Positions 1 through 6,880 of a stretch of 8,960 bases of DNA are shown one piece after another. Numbering within the stretch: position 1 is the stretch's first letter; every line of letters starts with the position of its first letter. Origin of the DNA: Clostridiales bacterium (GTDB lineage Bacteria; Bacillota; Clostridia; Lachnospirales; WRAX01); the NCBI GenBank assembly GCA_031271375.1, contig JAISVU010000374.1, positions 1 to 8,960 of the forward strand, written 5' to 3'. A program made the position numbers and the translations under genes. A model generated the notes under the pieces. It saw only the letters and a program-made list of their open reading frames with translations. It was not told the origin of the DNA and searched no databases.

Positions 1-327
1 AAACTTGGCGTGACCCGTGTTTTGACCAGCGGGCAGGAGCCCAGCGTTGACTACGGCGCTGATGTTGTAAAGCAAATGGCGGAATATGCCGCGGGCCGCA
101 TAGAAATACTGCCAGGCGCTGGACTGACCATTAAAAACGCGGGCAGATTCGTTGAAAAAACCGGCGTGACCCAGGTGCATGTCGCCCTGACAAAAACAAT
201 GTCCGACACTTCAACGCTTGGGAACGCGGCCATTTATTACGGCGGCGCTCTTTACCCGCCGGAAGACAGGTTTAATATGGCGGACGCGGATAAAATCAAG
301 GAATTCATCGGCGCGCTGCGCGGTTAG
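1..327 (+). CDS. cutC: CutC family protein, C-terminal part (5' end outside window)
   Basis: The reading frame is open from base 1 and ends at TAG 325-327, giving the last 108 residues of a protein whose family is usually about 210-250 residues, so roughly the N-terminal half lies upstream. The segment begins KLGVTRVLTSGQ and continues to GRIEILPGAGLTIKNAGRFVEKTGVTQVH, which matches the conserved late strands of the CutC TIM barrel (LTSG loop, PGAG loop, then the xEKTGVxxxH strand). CutC was first described as a copper-homeostasis protein in E. coli; its biochemical role is unsettled, and it is distinct from the choline lyase also called CutC. The GTG at base 10 is internal and not the true start. 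A strong hairpin follows 30 bases after the stop. The family call is fairly sure; the function is taken from the family only. Confidence 0.85.
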   Translation, partial: KLGVTRVLTSGQEPSVDYGADVVKQMAEYAAGRIEILPGAGLTIKNAGRFVEKTGVTQVHVALTKTMSDTSTLGNAAIYYGGALYPPEDRFNMADADKIKEFIGALRG

Positions 328-356
328 ATACGGGCATAACAAGGTAATGGATTTAG

Positions 357-390
357 ATGAAACCAATCGCTTTCATACGGTTGGTTTCAT
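357..390 (+). terminator. Long hairpin after cutC, possible terminator
   Basis: A 13-bp stem (357-369 with 378-390, one G-U pair, the outer 10 bp perfect: ATGAAACCAA / TTGGTTTCAT) closes an 8-base loop (370-377). It lies 30 bases past the cutC stop and before the kinase gene, where a terminator is expected. The downstream sequence (TCATATAGC) is not a proper U-run, so this is either a weak or factor-assisted terminator or an mRNA-stabilising or regulatory hairpin. Confidence 0.45.
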
Positions 391-399
391 TCATATAGC

Positions 400-405
400 T
401 ATAAT
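400..405 (+). promoter_or_regulatory. Possible -10 box for the kinase gene
   Basis: A perfect TATAAT lies in a very AT-rich stretch (391-420) between the cutC hairpin and the kinase start, and would give a leader of about 50 bases. No convincing -35 hexamer sits 16-18 bases upstream, since that space falls in the right arm of the hairpin. A second box, TAAAAT, lies at 429-434. The call rests on position and the -10 match only. Confidence 0.3.
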
Positions 406-463
406 TATATATGTCTATAGTTAAGCGATAAAATACAAAGCCTAAAACAGCGGGGTATATGAC

Positions 464-3400
464 GTGAAAATACGGGTTAGAGCGATTTTAGTCATTATTT
501 TAACAAATTCCATAATAATATTGCTTAGTATTTTTGCGGGTACCGGCTATGTTAGAACAAATATTGAAAACTATATAGAAACGGATATGATGGTTGTCGC
601 CGATATAGCGGACCGCTTCATCAGTTCCGAGCTTGATATGCTGAGGTACGAAGCGGGGGAAGTTGCTCAAGTTCTTTCAACTGCCGAATCTGATGGCTGG
701 ACGGGAACCCTGTCGGAGCAGCTTAACCAGTATCCCCGGTTTATAGGTATGTCAGTCATAGATAAAGAATTTGCAATTATATCTTCCGCGGGGGAAGCGC
801 CTGCATCCGCTAACATCATAAACAGCAACGCGGTTCAAAAAGCGTTTTCAGGCGAAAAGGCGTTTACTTCCACGGTTCCGGACGCTGACGGAGTAGTATT
901 CTACCTAGCGGTTCCCATCCCGTCAGAGGAGCGCATTCTGATGCTTACGCTGGACGGCATGTATTTTGCCGACTTAGTGTCGGAGTACAAGGTGTGGGAA
1001 ACGGGGCATATCTTCATAGACGACAGCGAGGGCTATATTATCGCCAACATACGCCCCGAGTGGGTGCAGAACCGCCAAAATTTTATTTTGGAAGCGCAAA
1101 ACGACCCTCAATACGAAAATCTGGCGTCTATGTTGATAAAACTGACTTCAGGCGAAAGAGGCGTCGGTTACTATTCAATGAACGGGATTCCGCGCATATG
1201 CGCCTACAGGTCAATATCAGGGTCTAAAGAAGGCTGGTGCCTGGGGATTGTCGCGCCGCTTTCCGAAAGCCCTGTAGCTAATGTAGACCGCGGGATATTT
1301 ATAATCGCTGGAATCAGCTTTTTATTAAATATCGCGGCGGCAGTAGTGGCTTCAAATTTTATAAAGAAACCTTACGAAGAAATAGCGGTGCTTAAAGAGA
1401 AAGCGGAAACCGCGTTTGACGAACAGAAAAAAATGCTGTCTGAAATCGAGCGGCGCGATTACTTATTGAAAACCGTTAATCACGCGGCTGATATGCTTTT
1501 GCATACTGAGCCTGAAAACTTTGCCGGTGTTCTTCAAGAGTGCATGGGCATGATGACACAGGCGGTCAACGCCAACAGAATGCGTGTAATCAAGAACTCC
1601 GTGGAAAACGGGCAGCTTTGCCGCAGCCTTTTGCATGAGTGGTGTGAAGGCGTTTCTTCATTAAAGGACAGCGTCTTCACTACCAAGGTTTCATACCTCG
1701 AAACCACGCCGGCAATGCTGGATACAATGCTCCGGCGAGGGTATATACACAGCCGCACAGATGACATGCCTGTATCCGACCAAGAATGGTTTAGGGCTCA
1801 AGGCATACTCTCCGTACTTATGTTCCCTGTTTTCTCCGGCGATGAATTCTGGGGTATGGTAGGCTTCGATAACTGCCGTGACGGGCGCCTCTTCTCAGAA
1901 ACAGAGGTTCAGATCATGCAATCGGGCGGAATGATAATTGCAAACGCGCTGTTACGAAACGAGTCCGTGATGAGCATCAAGGATACGTCGTCGCAGCTTA
2001 AAACCGCGCTCGCGGACGCGAAAGAAGCTAACAACGCGAAAAGCAATTTCCTCGCTCATATGAGCCATGAGATACGGACGCCTATGAACGCCATAATCGG
2101 GCTTAGTCAGCTCATGCTTGACGAGGGCGGCCTTAGCGCCGGGACGGAGTCCAATCTGGAAAAGATTTACGGAGCGGGTTCAACTATACTTAGCATTGTA
2201 AATGACTTGCTTGACATATCAAAAATCGAGTCGGGTAAATTTGAGCTGTATAATACGGAATACGATACCCCGAGCCTCATAAATGATGTCATTACTCAGA
2301 ATGTCGTGCGTATCGGGGAGAAGCCTATCACACTCAGACTGCACGTTGACGCCGGCTTGCCGGGGTCGCTTTACGGCGACGATTTACGCGTAAAGCAAAT
2401 TTTCAATAATCTGCTCTCGAACGCATTTAAGTACACCAACTCAGGATTTGTTGACTGGCGTTTGACATTTGAGCGCGACAGAAACGGAATCTGGCTGATT
2501 TCCAGCATAGAGGACACAGGGATCGGGATGAAACCGGAAAGCTTAGAAAAACTATTTTCGGAATACAATCAGGTAGATGCCGAGATAAACCGCAAGGTTG
2601 AGGGAACCGGGCTCGGGCTCGCGATTACTAAACGCATGGTGGAAATGATGGACGGCGCCATTTCCGTAAAAAGCGAATATGGCAAAGGCTCTGTTTTCTC
2701 GGTCCGCTTATGGCAGGAAATCGTGTCAGAGACACCCATAGGAAAAGAGGTAGCCGAAAACCTTATGAGCCTGCGCCATACATTTGAAAAACGCAGTAAA
2801 GGAGCTAAAATAAATCATATAGATTTATCCTACGCTCATGTGTTAATCGTCGATGATGTCTCTACAAACCTTGATGTTATAAAAGGGATGTTAAAGCCTT
2901 ATGGCGTAAAGGCAGACTGCGTCACAAACGGGCGCAAGGCTATAATGATGATCCGTTCGCAAAACCCGCGCTATAATGCAGTGTTTATGGATCATATGAT
3001 GCCCGAGATGGACGGAGTGCAAACAACCCGGAATATACGTGAGAAAATAGGTACCGAGTATGCTAAAAACATTCCAATTATCGCTCTTACAGCTAACGCT
3101 ATCGTTGGCAATGAGAAGATGTTCCTTGAGAACGGTTTCCAGGATTTTATCTCAAAGCCTATAGACACGGCTAAACTGGATGCGGTGCTTAGGCGCTGGG
3201 TTAGGGATAAAACCTTTGAAAAGGATTTAATTCTGCCTGAAGGTAAAAACAATATAAACGGCGAAAAGGCTTCAGACAAAAAAAACATAGAATTTAACCC
3301 CAAAAACGTTGCTATAGATGGACTGGATATTTATAGACTCTTGGAAATCTTTGGCGGCGATACGGAAGTCTTGACTGAAGTTCTGATTTCCTATACACAA

Positions 3401-3652
3401 AGCACCCGTCATTTATTAGCCGGCCTAAAAAGGCATTTGGAAGCTGGAAACCTTGCGGATTTTGCGATAGCCGTTCACGGCATAAAAGGCTCCAGCTACG
3501 GCATCTGCGCGGATAAGATAGGAAAAGAAGCCGAGATGCTTGAAAAGTCCTCAAAGGCTGGCGACCTTGCCGCCGTACAAGCGGGTTACCCGGCATTTGA
3601 GAAAATGACGGAATCTTTCCTTGAGGATTTAGATTCGGCGCTTGGGCATTAA
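464..3652 (+). CDS. Membrane hybrid sensor histidine kinase (Cache-GAF-HisKA-HATPase-REC-HPt)
   Basis: This is a complete 1062-residue protein that senses an external signal and passes phosphate His-Asp-His within one chain. A transmembrane helix (about 7-28) is followed by an extracellular region (30-275) whose second lobe (about 175-265, starting near HIFIDDSEGYIIA) looks like a dCache domain, then a second helix (277-298), a short coiled coil and a GAF-like domain (about 345-497). The kinase core has the H-box SHEIRTP with H535, an N-box near 643-660, DTGIG at 684 and GTGLGL at 714-719. The receiver has the acidic pair D797/D798, phospho-acceptor D843 in MDHMMPEMDG, T876 and K898. The HPt domain has H1005 in HGIKGSS. 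All key residues are present, so it should be active. The GTG start has GGGG 8 bases upstream; an out-of-frame ATGACGTGA overlaps it. No partner response regulator is in the window, so the final phosphate acceptor is unknown. The ligand cannot be read from sequence. Confidence 0.93.
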   Translation: MKIRVRAILVIILTNSIIILLSIFAGTGYVRTNIENYIETDMMVVADIADRFISSELDMLRYEAGEVAQVLSTAESDGWTGTLSEQLNQYPRFIGMSVIDKEFAIISSAGEAPASANIINSNAVQKAFSGEKAFTSTVPDADGVVFYLAVPIPSEERILMLTLDGMYFADLVSEYKVWETGHIFIDDSEGYIIANIRPEWVQNRQNFILEAQNDPQYENLASMLIKLTSGERGVGYYSMNGIPRICAYRSISGSKEGWCLGIVAPLSESPVANVDRGIFIIAGISFLLNIAAAVVASNFIKKPYEEIAVLKEKAETAFDEQKKMLSEIERRDYLLKTVNHAADMLLHTEPENFAGVLQECMGMMTQAVNANRMRVIKNSVENGQLCRSLLHEWCEGVSSLKDSVFTTKVSYLETTPAMLDTMLRRGYIHSRTDDMPVSDQEWFRAQGILSVLMFPVFSGDEFWGMVGFDNCRDGRLFSETEVQIMQSGGMIIANALLRNESVMSIKDTSSQLKTALADAKEANNAKSNFLAHMSHEIRTPMNAIIGLSQLMLDEGGLSAGTESNLEKIYGAGSTILSIVNDLLDISKIESGKFELYNTEYDTPSLINDVITQNVVRIGEKPITLRLHVDAGLPGSLYGDDLRVKQIFNNLLSNAFKYTNSGFVDWRLTFERDRNGIWLISSIEDTGIGMKPESLEKLFSEYNQVDAEINRKVEGTGLGLAITKRMVEMMDGAISVKSEYGKGSVFSVRLWQEIVSETPIGKEVAENLMSLRHTFEKRSKGAKINHIDLSYAHVLIVDDVSTNLDVIKGMLKPYGVKADCVTNGRKAIMMIRSQNPRYNAVFMDHMMPEMDGVQTTRNIREKIGTEYAKNIPIIALTANAIVGNEKMFLENGFQDFISKPIDTAKLDAVLRRWVRDKTFEKDLILPEGKNNINGEKASDKKNIEFNPKNVAIDGLDIYRLLEIFGGDTEVLTEVLISYTQSTRHLLAGLKRHLEAGNLADFAIAVHGIKGSSYGICADKIGKEAEMLEKSSKAGDLAAVQAGYPAFEKMTESFLEDLDSALGH

Positions 3653-3752
3653 TTGGTGCGAACAGCGTCGTATCCGATGATTGCAATTTAGAGCCGAAGT
3701 ATGCCCCTCAGATGCTGAATGGTGCTCAATAATTACAGCTATTCCGAAATCC

Positions 3753-3781
3753 TTTACTTTTTCGGTGGAAGGGTGTAGTAT
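3753..3781 (+). promoter_or_regulatory. Possible sigma-A-type promoter for the secreted protein gene
   Basis: TTTACT (3753-3758) and TAGTAT (3776-3781) are spaced 17 bases apart, each matching four of six consensus positions, about 30 bases before the GTG start. TATTAT at 3779-3784 is a closer -10 match but would sit 20 bases from the -35. The 159-base gap after the kinase shows no clear terminator, so read-through from the kinase gene is also possible. Confidence 0.3.
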
Positions 3782-3811
3782 TATTAACAAGAATTTCCGG
3801 GAGGGAGTAAA

Positions 3812-5683
3812 GTGAGAACGAAAGCTTTGAGTTTTATGCTAGCGCTGTCATTACTGCTGTCAGCGCCGGGTTCGCTGCGGGTATCGGCGTCGGAAGCATC
3901 CGGCGGCGGCTTTAATGTTGCGGACAGCTATGACAGCGCAACGGGGGAGACGGTGTACAGGGTCGAGTACACCGAAGGCAGTTTGGTTTTTTCCGACTCC
4001 GATAAACAGATATACTTTGACAAAATAAGGATGCTGGCCGACGCCGCGGCCGCTTATGATTATGAAAATGACAGCCGTGATCCTGAAACGGGCGCTGTTA
4101 TCAGCAGCTGGACGGGCGGCGTGCCTGACTTGACGGGTACGGGCGGGAATATTAAGGATATTGCGCTGGCGGATCTTAATTTCGACGGAACGCCGGAGCT
4201 TTTGGTCGCGTCCCGTGAAGTGGCCGGAGGGGGTAACGATTTCGTGCATATCTGCACGATATTAGACGGCGCCGTTGTCGAACTGGGTAGTTACTATCTG
4301 GCGGGAAATACGATGACATACCGCAGATCCACCGAAAACACTTTAGGCACATCCATATCGGGGACGCCATTGTTCCCCATGATGATGAATCAGTCATCCA
4401 TTGACATCACGCCGGTGTGGCGTATATCGGCGGGTATAATTGACTACAGCGGGCTTGGCCCGTATTACACGCCCGCCTATTATGAATTCGACGCGTCGCT
4501 TAAAATGGATGAGGCGTATATGCAGAACGCGTATCGCTCAGCGCCTTATATGATAGGCACGGGAGCTATACTACGCGATCCGCCGGCGAGCATTGGGCGC
4601 GGCGTGGATCCCGGGCATGATTTCGGCATGGACTTCGGCGGCGAACCGTATTCCGACTTTGCCATTTGGCGCTTTCTAGATGAATATAAACCGGATACGG
4701 ACCGTATTCAGAAAGCGAAAATTTGCACCGTTTCATTCTATATTGAGAGCGGCGCGCCGTTTGAGACGATGGAGGTCGCGTTCGGGTCGGAGATTCGCTT
4801 GCCTGAGGCGGGTATAAACGGGGAATCGCCGGGCTGGCGTCTGGGGGCGAATAATAAGCTGTACGAACAAAGGGCGCGCTTTAACGTGGGGAACGCGCCG
4901 CAGCTGACGTTCGTTCTGGATGTTCCGCCGTATGAGTTCGGGTACAAGGCGCAGACTCCGTTTTCGTTTATAGGCGATAACCTGGATAAATGGATTGCAG
5001 AGCTGGACAGCGAGTACGCCGAGTTCGGCGGAATCAATTACGCGGACGATACCGGCATGGCCAAGGGTTTAATGACAATAAAAATAAATCCGGTAAACGC
5101 TGCGCAGGAAATGCTGGCGGCCGCGTTTACGGCGGAATTTCAATACCACGCGAATAAAAACGCGATGTTGTTTATGGATCTGGCAAACGGGTACAGGAGC
5201 GCCGTCAATGCTGATGACGGTTTTGTTAATAATGAGGCCTTTGATGACGACAAGTGCAATCAGCTGATGCAGGCTTATGTGGATGCTAAATGCAACCGCA
5301 TATATCAGGAAGTATACACGATGATATTCTATGAACGTTTTTCGTGGACGGACTGGAATATGTGGCTTGATGTTGCCGTTGAGGCAGCGCTGGATGAAGG
5401 CGAGGATATATTGTTGTCGTCTATCAACACAGGGGACGCGCTACGTTTTGTGACCGACCATTTTGGCGCGGACGTCGCGGATACCCGGTTAGTATACGAG
5501 CTTTTTCAATCGTCAACGGGTTTATTAAAGGATTCCGCAGTCAATACGCTGAGGAAGTTTCAGAGTTTTATGGAACAAGCGATAGATTCCTTGGATATGC
5601 AGCAAAAGAGGCGGACCGCGGATCACATTGCCAAGTCTGAAACAGACGCGTTTCTAGCCGCATTGAACGCTCAGTTGAAATAA
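3812..5683 (+). CDS. Secreted protein of unrecognised family with a DxNxDG motif
   Basis: This is a complete 623-residue exported protein. The GTG start is set by a strong ribosome binding site, GGGAGGGAG (3799-3807), and by the signal peptide it begins: basic MRTK, a hydrophobic stretch at 5-18, and likely cleavage after VSA at residue 26. There is no lipobox and no visible C-terminal anchor, so it is probably released or held non-covalently. Residues 119-131 (ALADLNFDGTPEL, with D121, N123 and D125) resemble the calcium-binding loop of FG-GAP/VCBS or dockerin-like repeats, but only one clear copy is seen. About residues 304-375 (from KICTVSFYIESGA through a GW step) distantly recall an InlB B-repeat; this is weak. 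Residues from about 420 to the end are acidic and probably mostly helical. The broken gene downstream carries a similar motif. I do not recognise the family and assign no function beyond a secreted, possibly calcium-binding protein. Confidence 0.85.
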   Translation: MRTKALSFMLALSLLLSAPGSLRVSASEASGGGFNVADSYDSATGETVYRVEYTEGSLVFSDSDKQIYFDKIRMLADAAAAYDYENDSRDPETGAVISSWTGGVPDLTGTGGNIKDIALADLNFDGTPELLVASREVAGGGNDFVHICTILDGAVVELGSYYLAGNTMTYRRSTENTLGTSISGTPLFPMMMNQSSIDITPVWRISAGIIDYSGLGPYYTPAYYEFDASLKMDEAYMQNAYRSAPYMIGTGAILRDPPASIGRGVDPGHDFGMDFGGEPYSDFAIWRFLDEYKPDTDRIQKAKICTVSFYIESGAPFETMEVAFGSEIRLPEAGINGESPGWRLGANNKLYEQRARFNVGNAPQLTFVLDVPPYEFGYKAQTPFSFIGDNLDKWIAELDSEYAEFGGINYADDTGMAKGLMTIKINPVNAAQEMLAAAFTAEFQYHANKNAMLFMDLANGYRSAVNADDGFVNNEAFDDDKCNQLMQAYVDAKCNRIYQEVYTMIFYERFSWTDWNMWLDVAVEAALDEGEDILLSSINTGDALRFVTDHFGADVADTRLVYELFQSSTGLLKDSAVNTLRKFQSFMEQAIDSLDMQQKRRTADHIAKSETDAFLAALNAQLK

Positions 5684-5954
5684 TTACCCAATTAAGGGAT
5701 AAACAGAAAATAAACTCAGAAAGGAATACATGTCGGTTGTACTCATGGATATTAACGCAGACGGTTATGAGGACCTCGTAACGTACAGGCAGGAGGAGGT
5801 TTACGGTCAATACGGCGAGCTGGACGAACCCGATATAAACTACGAACTGGATGTTTACAGCACGGCCGGTTCATTTGAAGAGTTTAAGGATGAGATTTAC
5901 CTGTTCGATTATCAGCAGGTTTTCTTTATAACCAATAAAGGGTATTTGGCTTTC

Positions 5955-5986
5955 TATACTTCTTCTCGCCTAAAAGTTTCACTGCG
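5955..5986 (+). repeat. Left terminal inverted repeat of the 180-bp element
   Basis: This is the left arm, including the TA target copy. It matches the reverse complement of 6107-6138 at 22 of 32 positions, in blocks TATACT, CTT, TAAAAG, TCA and TGCG. Its inner part also forms a local hairpin with 5987-5993. Confidence 0.7.
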
Positions 5987-6059
5987 TGAAACTCGAAGCG
6001 CGGCGCTACGCTTGCACTCATCCTGCGGATTCGCAAGGCATAAATGCCTTGTTTAGGCG
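5967..6059. repeat. Multi-branched palindromic half of the element
   Basis: An outer perfect 8-bp stem, CGCCTAAA (5967-5974) with TTTAGGCG (6052-6059), encloses smaller perfect hairpins. These are AGTTTCAC/GTGAAACT (5975-5982 with 5986-5993), AAGCG/CGCTT (5996-6000 with 6009-6013), TGCG/CGCA (6024-6027 with 6032-6035) and AAGGCA/TGCCTT (6035-6040 with 6045-6050). The last two compete for base 6035. Together they form a cloverleaf-like fold in DNA or RNA. Confidence 0.7.
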
Positions 6060-6074
6060 GATGTCGTAAGGGTG

Positions 6075-6132
6075 GCTTGAGCTAGTAAAAGCCTCCTGTG
6101 CGCTAGCGCACTGAGTCTTTTACTGCTCAAGC
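6075..6132. repeat. Long hairpin forming the right half of the element
   Basis: GCTTGAGC (6075-6082) pairs perfectly with GCTCAAGC (6125-6132). After a one-base bulge, AGTAAAAG (6084-6091) pairs with CTTTTACT (6117-6124). An internal loop then leads to the 14-base perfect palindrome GTGCGCTAGCGCAC (6098-6111). No U-run follows, so it is not an ordinary terminator. Confidence 0.75.
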
Positions 6133-6138
6133 AGTATA
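6107..6138 (-). repeat. Right terminal inverted repeat of the 180-bp element
   Basis: This is the right arm, including the TA target copy and pairing in blocks with 5955-5986. It is also the 3' side of the large hairpin 6075-6132, so the sequence can form either end-to-end or local structures. Confidence 0.7.
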
Positions 6139-6358
6139 TATCCACGGCAGCGATATAACGCCAGGCGCCGGCTGGGTTTTTGACGAGTCCGGGCAGTATA
6201 CGCTGAGCGGCGGGTATTATCAGGCAAACGGCGTGAAGATTGAGCCCGCATTTGACTACAAAACGGTAGCAAAAGAAGAATTCCTGGACATTTGCGCGCG
6301 GTTCGGCCTTAAAACGGTTGACGAAGTCAATGACGGAAACAATAATTTTGACTATTAG

Positions 6359-6706
6359 CCGGGCCGGTCACTATTTCCGTACGTCGGTACTGACGCTGCC
6401 ATAGCCACGATTCGTTCATGGGGTTACGGCGACATCAGAACCCAGACCCCCTGGACGGATATTATTAGCATCGCCGCTGGCCCCGTTCATACGCTGGGTT
6501 TAAAAAGCGACGGGACGGTCATGTCCGCAGGTTTTCAGAATTACAGTGACACAATCAAAAGCGAGACGCAGATTACGTCTGACTGGACGGATATTATCGA
6601 CATAGCCGCCCGTTCTGTTAAGTTGACGACATTGATCCTTTCTTGGAAAGTCAAGCCCGCCGCCCTTCACGTCACATGCCTGTGCCCATCCAACCCCATT
6701 CGCTAA
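6359..6706 (+). pseudogene. RCC1-repeat protein remnant, no start codon, 3' end replaced
   Basis: The frame is open from just after the TAG at 6356-6358 to TAA 6704-6706 (115 codons), in the same frame as the end of the broken gene before it. Translation from about 6401 gives IATIRSWGYGD, then WTDIISIAAGPVHTLGLKSDGTV and, 44 codons later, WTDIIDIAAR. This is the RCC1 beta-propeller repeat pattern (WxDIxxIAAGxxHTxGLKSDGTV), common in secreted Clostridia proteins with many tandem copies. The two repeats share the identical DNA CTGGACGGATATTAT at 6451-6465 and 6583-6597. No ATG, GTG or TTG precedes the first repeat in frame, there is no signal peptide, and RCC1 similarity stops near 6617, where a normal repeat would continue with a GxxHT step. 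The ATG at 6521 lies inside the repeat and is unlikely to be a real start. It is best read as a truncated fragment of a once larger gene. Confidence 0.65.
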
Positions 6707-6818
6707 AAACTACAAACAAAATTACACACTCTGACCCTCAGTCAAATTATGGCAATTTAGACACAATTCAACCTTCATATCAATAAATGCGCTAAAATGG
6801 AATAGACGGTACTTTACC
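6617..6818. other. Non-coding junction region, possible mobile-element debris
   Basis: At about 6617 the RCC1 coding pattern ends abruptly. The following sequence (from GTTAAGTTGACGACATTG) shows no recognisable coding on either strand beyond the tail of the remnant frame, and becomes AT-rich after 6705. It contains a small imperfect hairpin, with TTGA..CTTTC pairing to GAAAG..TCAA around 6632-6655. It may be the end of an inserted or deleted mobile element, but I cannot name one. TAAAAT at 6793-6798 could be a -10 box for the downstream gene, without a clear -35. Confidence 0.3.
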
Positions 6819-6842
6819 AAAGCGCCGGCCCGGCGCTTTTTT
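6819..6842 (+). terminator. Intrinsic (Rho-independent) terminator
   Basis: A GC-rich perfect stem, AAAGCGCC (6819-6826) with GGCGCTTT (6832-6839), has loop GGCCC and ends in six T (6837-6842). This is a classic + strand terminator. It ends 38 bases before the ATG at 6881, so it either closes the upstream decayed unit or sits in the leader of the next gene. Confidence 0.85.
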
Positions 6843-6880
6843 ATAGACCGTTAATCTGCCACAGCCAGGGGGATCATCAT

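Larger units (their letters stand above)
5957..6136. mobile_element. MITE-like palindromic element with TA target duplication (180 bp)
   Basis: The element is flanked by TA on both sides (5955-5956 and 6137-6138). Its ends are imperfect inverted repeats: read inward with the TA, both give TATACT, one mismatch, CTT, six mismatches, TAAAAG, two mismatches, TCA, one mismatch, TGCG, which is 22 of 32 positions identical (5955-5986 against 6107-6138). The interior is packed with hairpins and has no plausible gene. Excising the element and one TA restores the host reading frame exactly, so this is a true insertion. TA duplication and internal palindromes are typical of small non-autonomous elements moved by IS630/Tc1-mariner-type transposases, for example RUP of pneumococcus; assignment to that group is inference, since no transposase is present here. 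Confidence 0.8.
5730..6358 (+). pseudogene. Small DxNxDG-motif gene interrupted by a 180-bp element
   Basis: An ATG at 5730 with AGAAAGGA 5-12 bases upstream starts a frame of 75 codons, which then enters inserted DNA and stops at TAG 6054-6056 after 108 residues. The other half resumes at 6139 in a different frame (YIHGSDITPGAGWVFDE) and ends at TAG 6356-6358. Removing 5957-6138 joins them into one 148-codon frame, ...GYLAFYIHGSD.... The start, MSVVLMDINADGYEDL, has D7, N9 and D11 in a calcium-loop-like pattern as in the preceding secreted protein. There is no signal peptide, and the motif lies unusually close to the N-terminus, so the gene may already have been 5'-truncated, or the protein is cytoplasmic. 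It starts 46 bases after the previous stop and may share its transcript. Function is unknown. The interruption is very likely; whether the 108-residue chimera is made is unknown. Confidence 0.8.

Noticed and set aside
218..424. Short + frame overlapping the end of cutC
   Set aside because: It is out of frame with the conserved CutC sequence and has no plausible product.
3860..4249. Minus-strand 129-codon open frame
   Set aside because: It lies inside the secreted protein gene, with Arg-rich composition typical of an antisense shadow and no family pattern.
6035..6050. AAGGCA/TGCCTT hairpin as an intrinsic terminator
   Set aside because: It is followed by GTTTAGGCGG and not a U-run, and it is one of several nested hairpins of the inserted element.
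6521..6706. A separate 61-codon gene starting at ATG 6521
   Set aside because: The ATG lies within an RCC1 repeat whose similarity extends upstream in the same frame, so it is an internal Met of a remnant.
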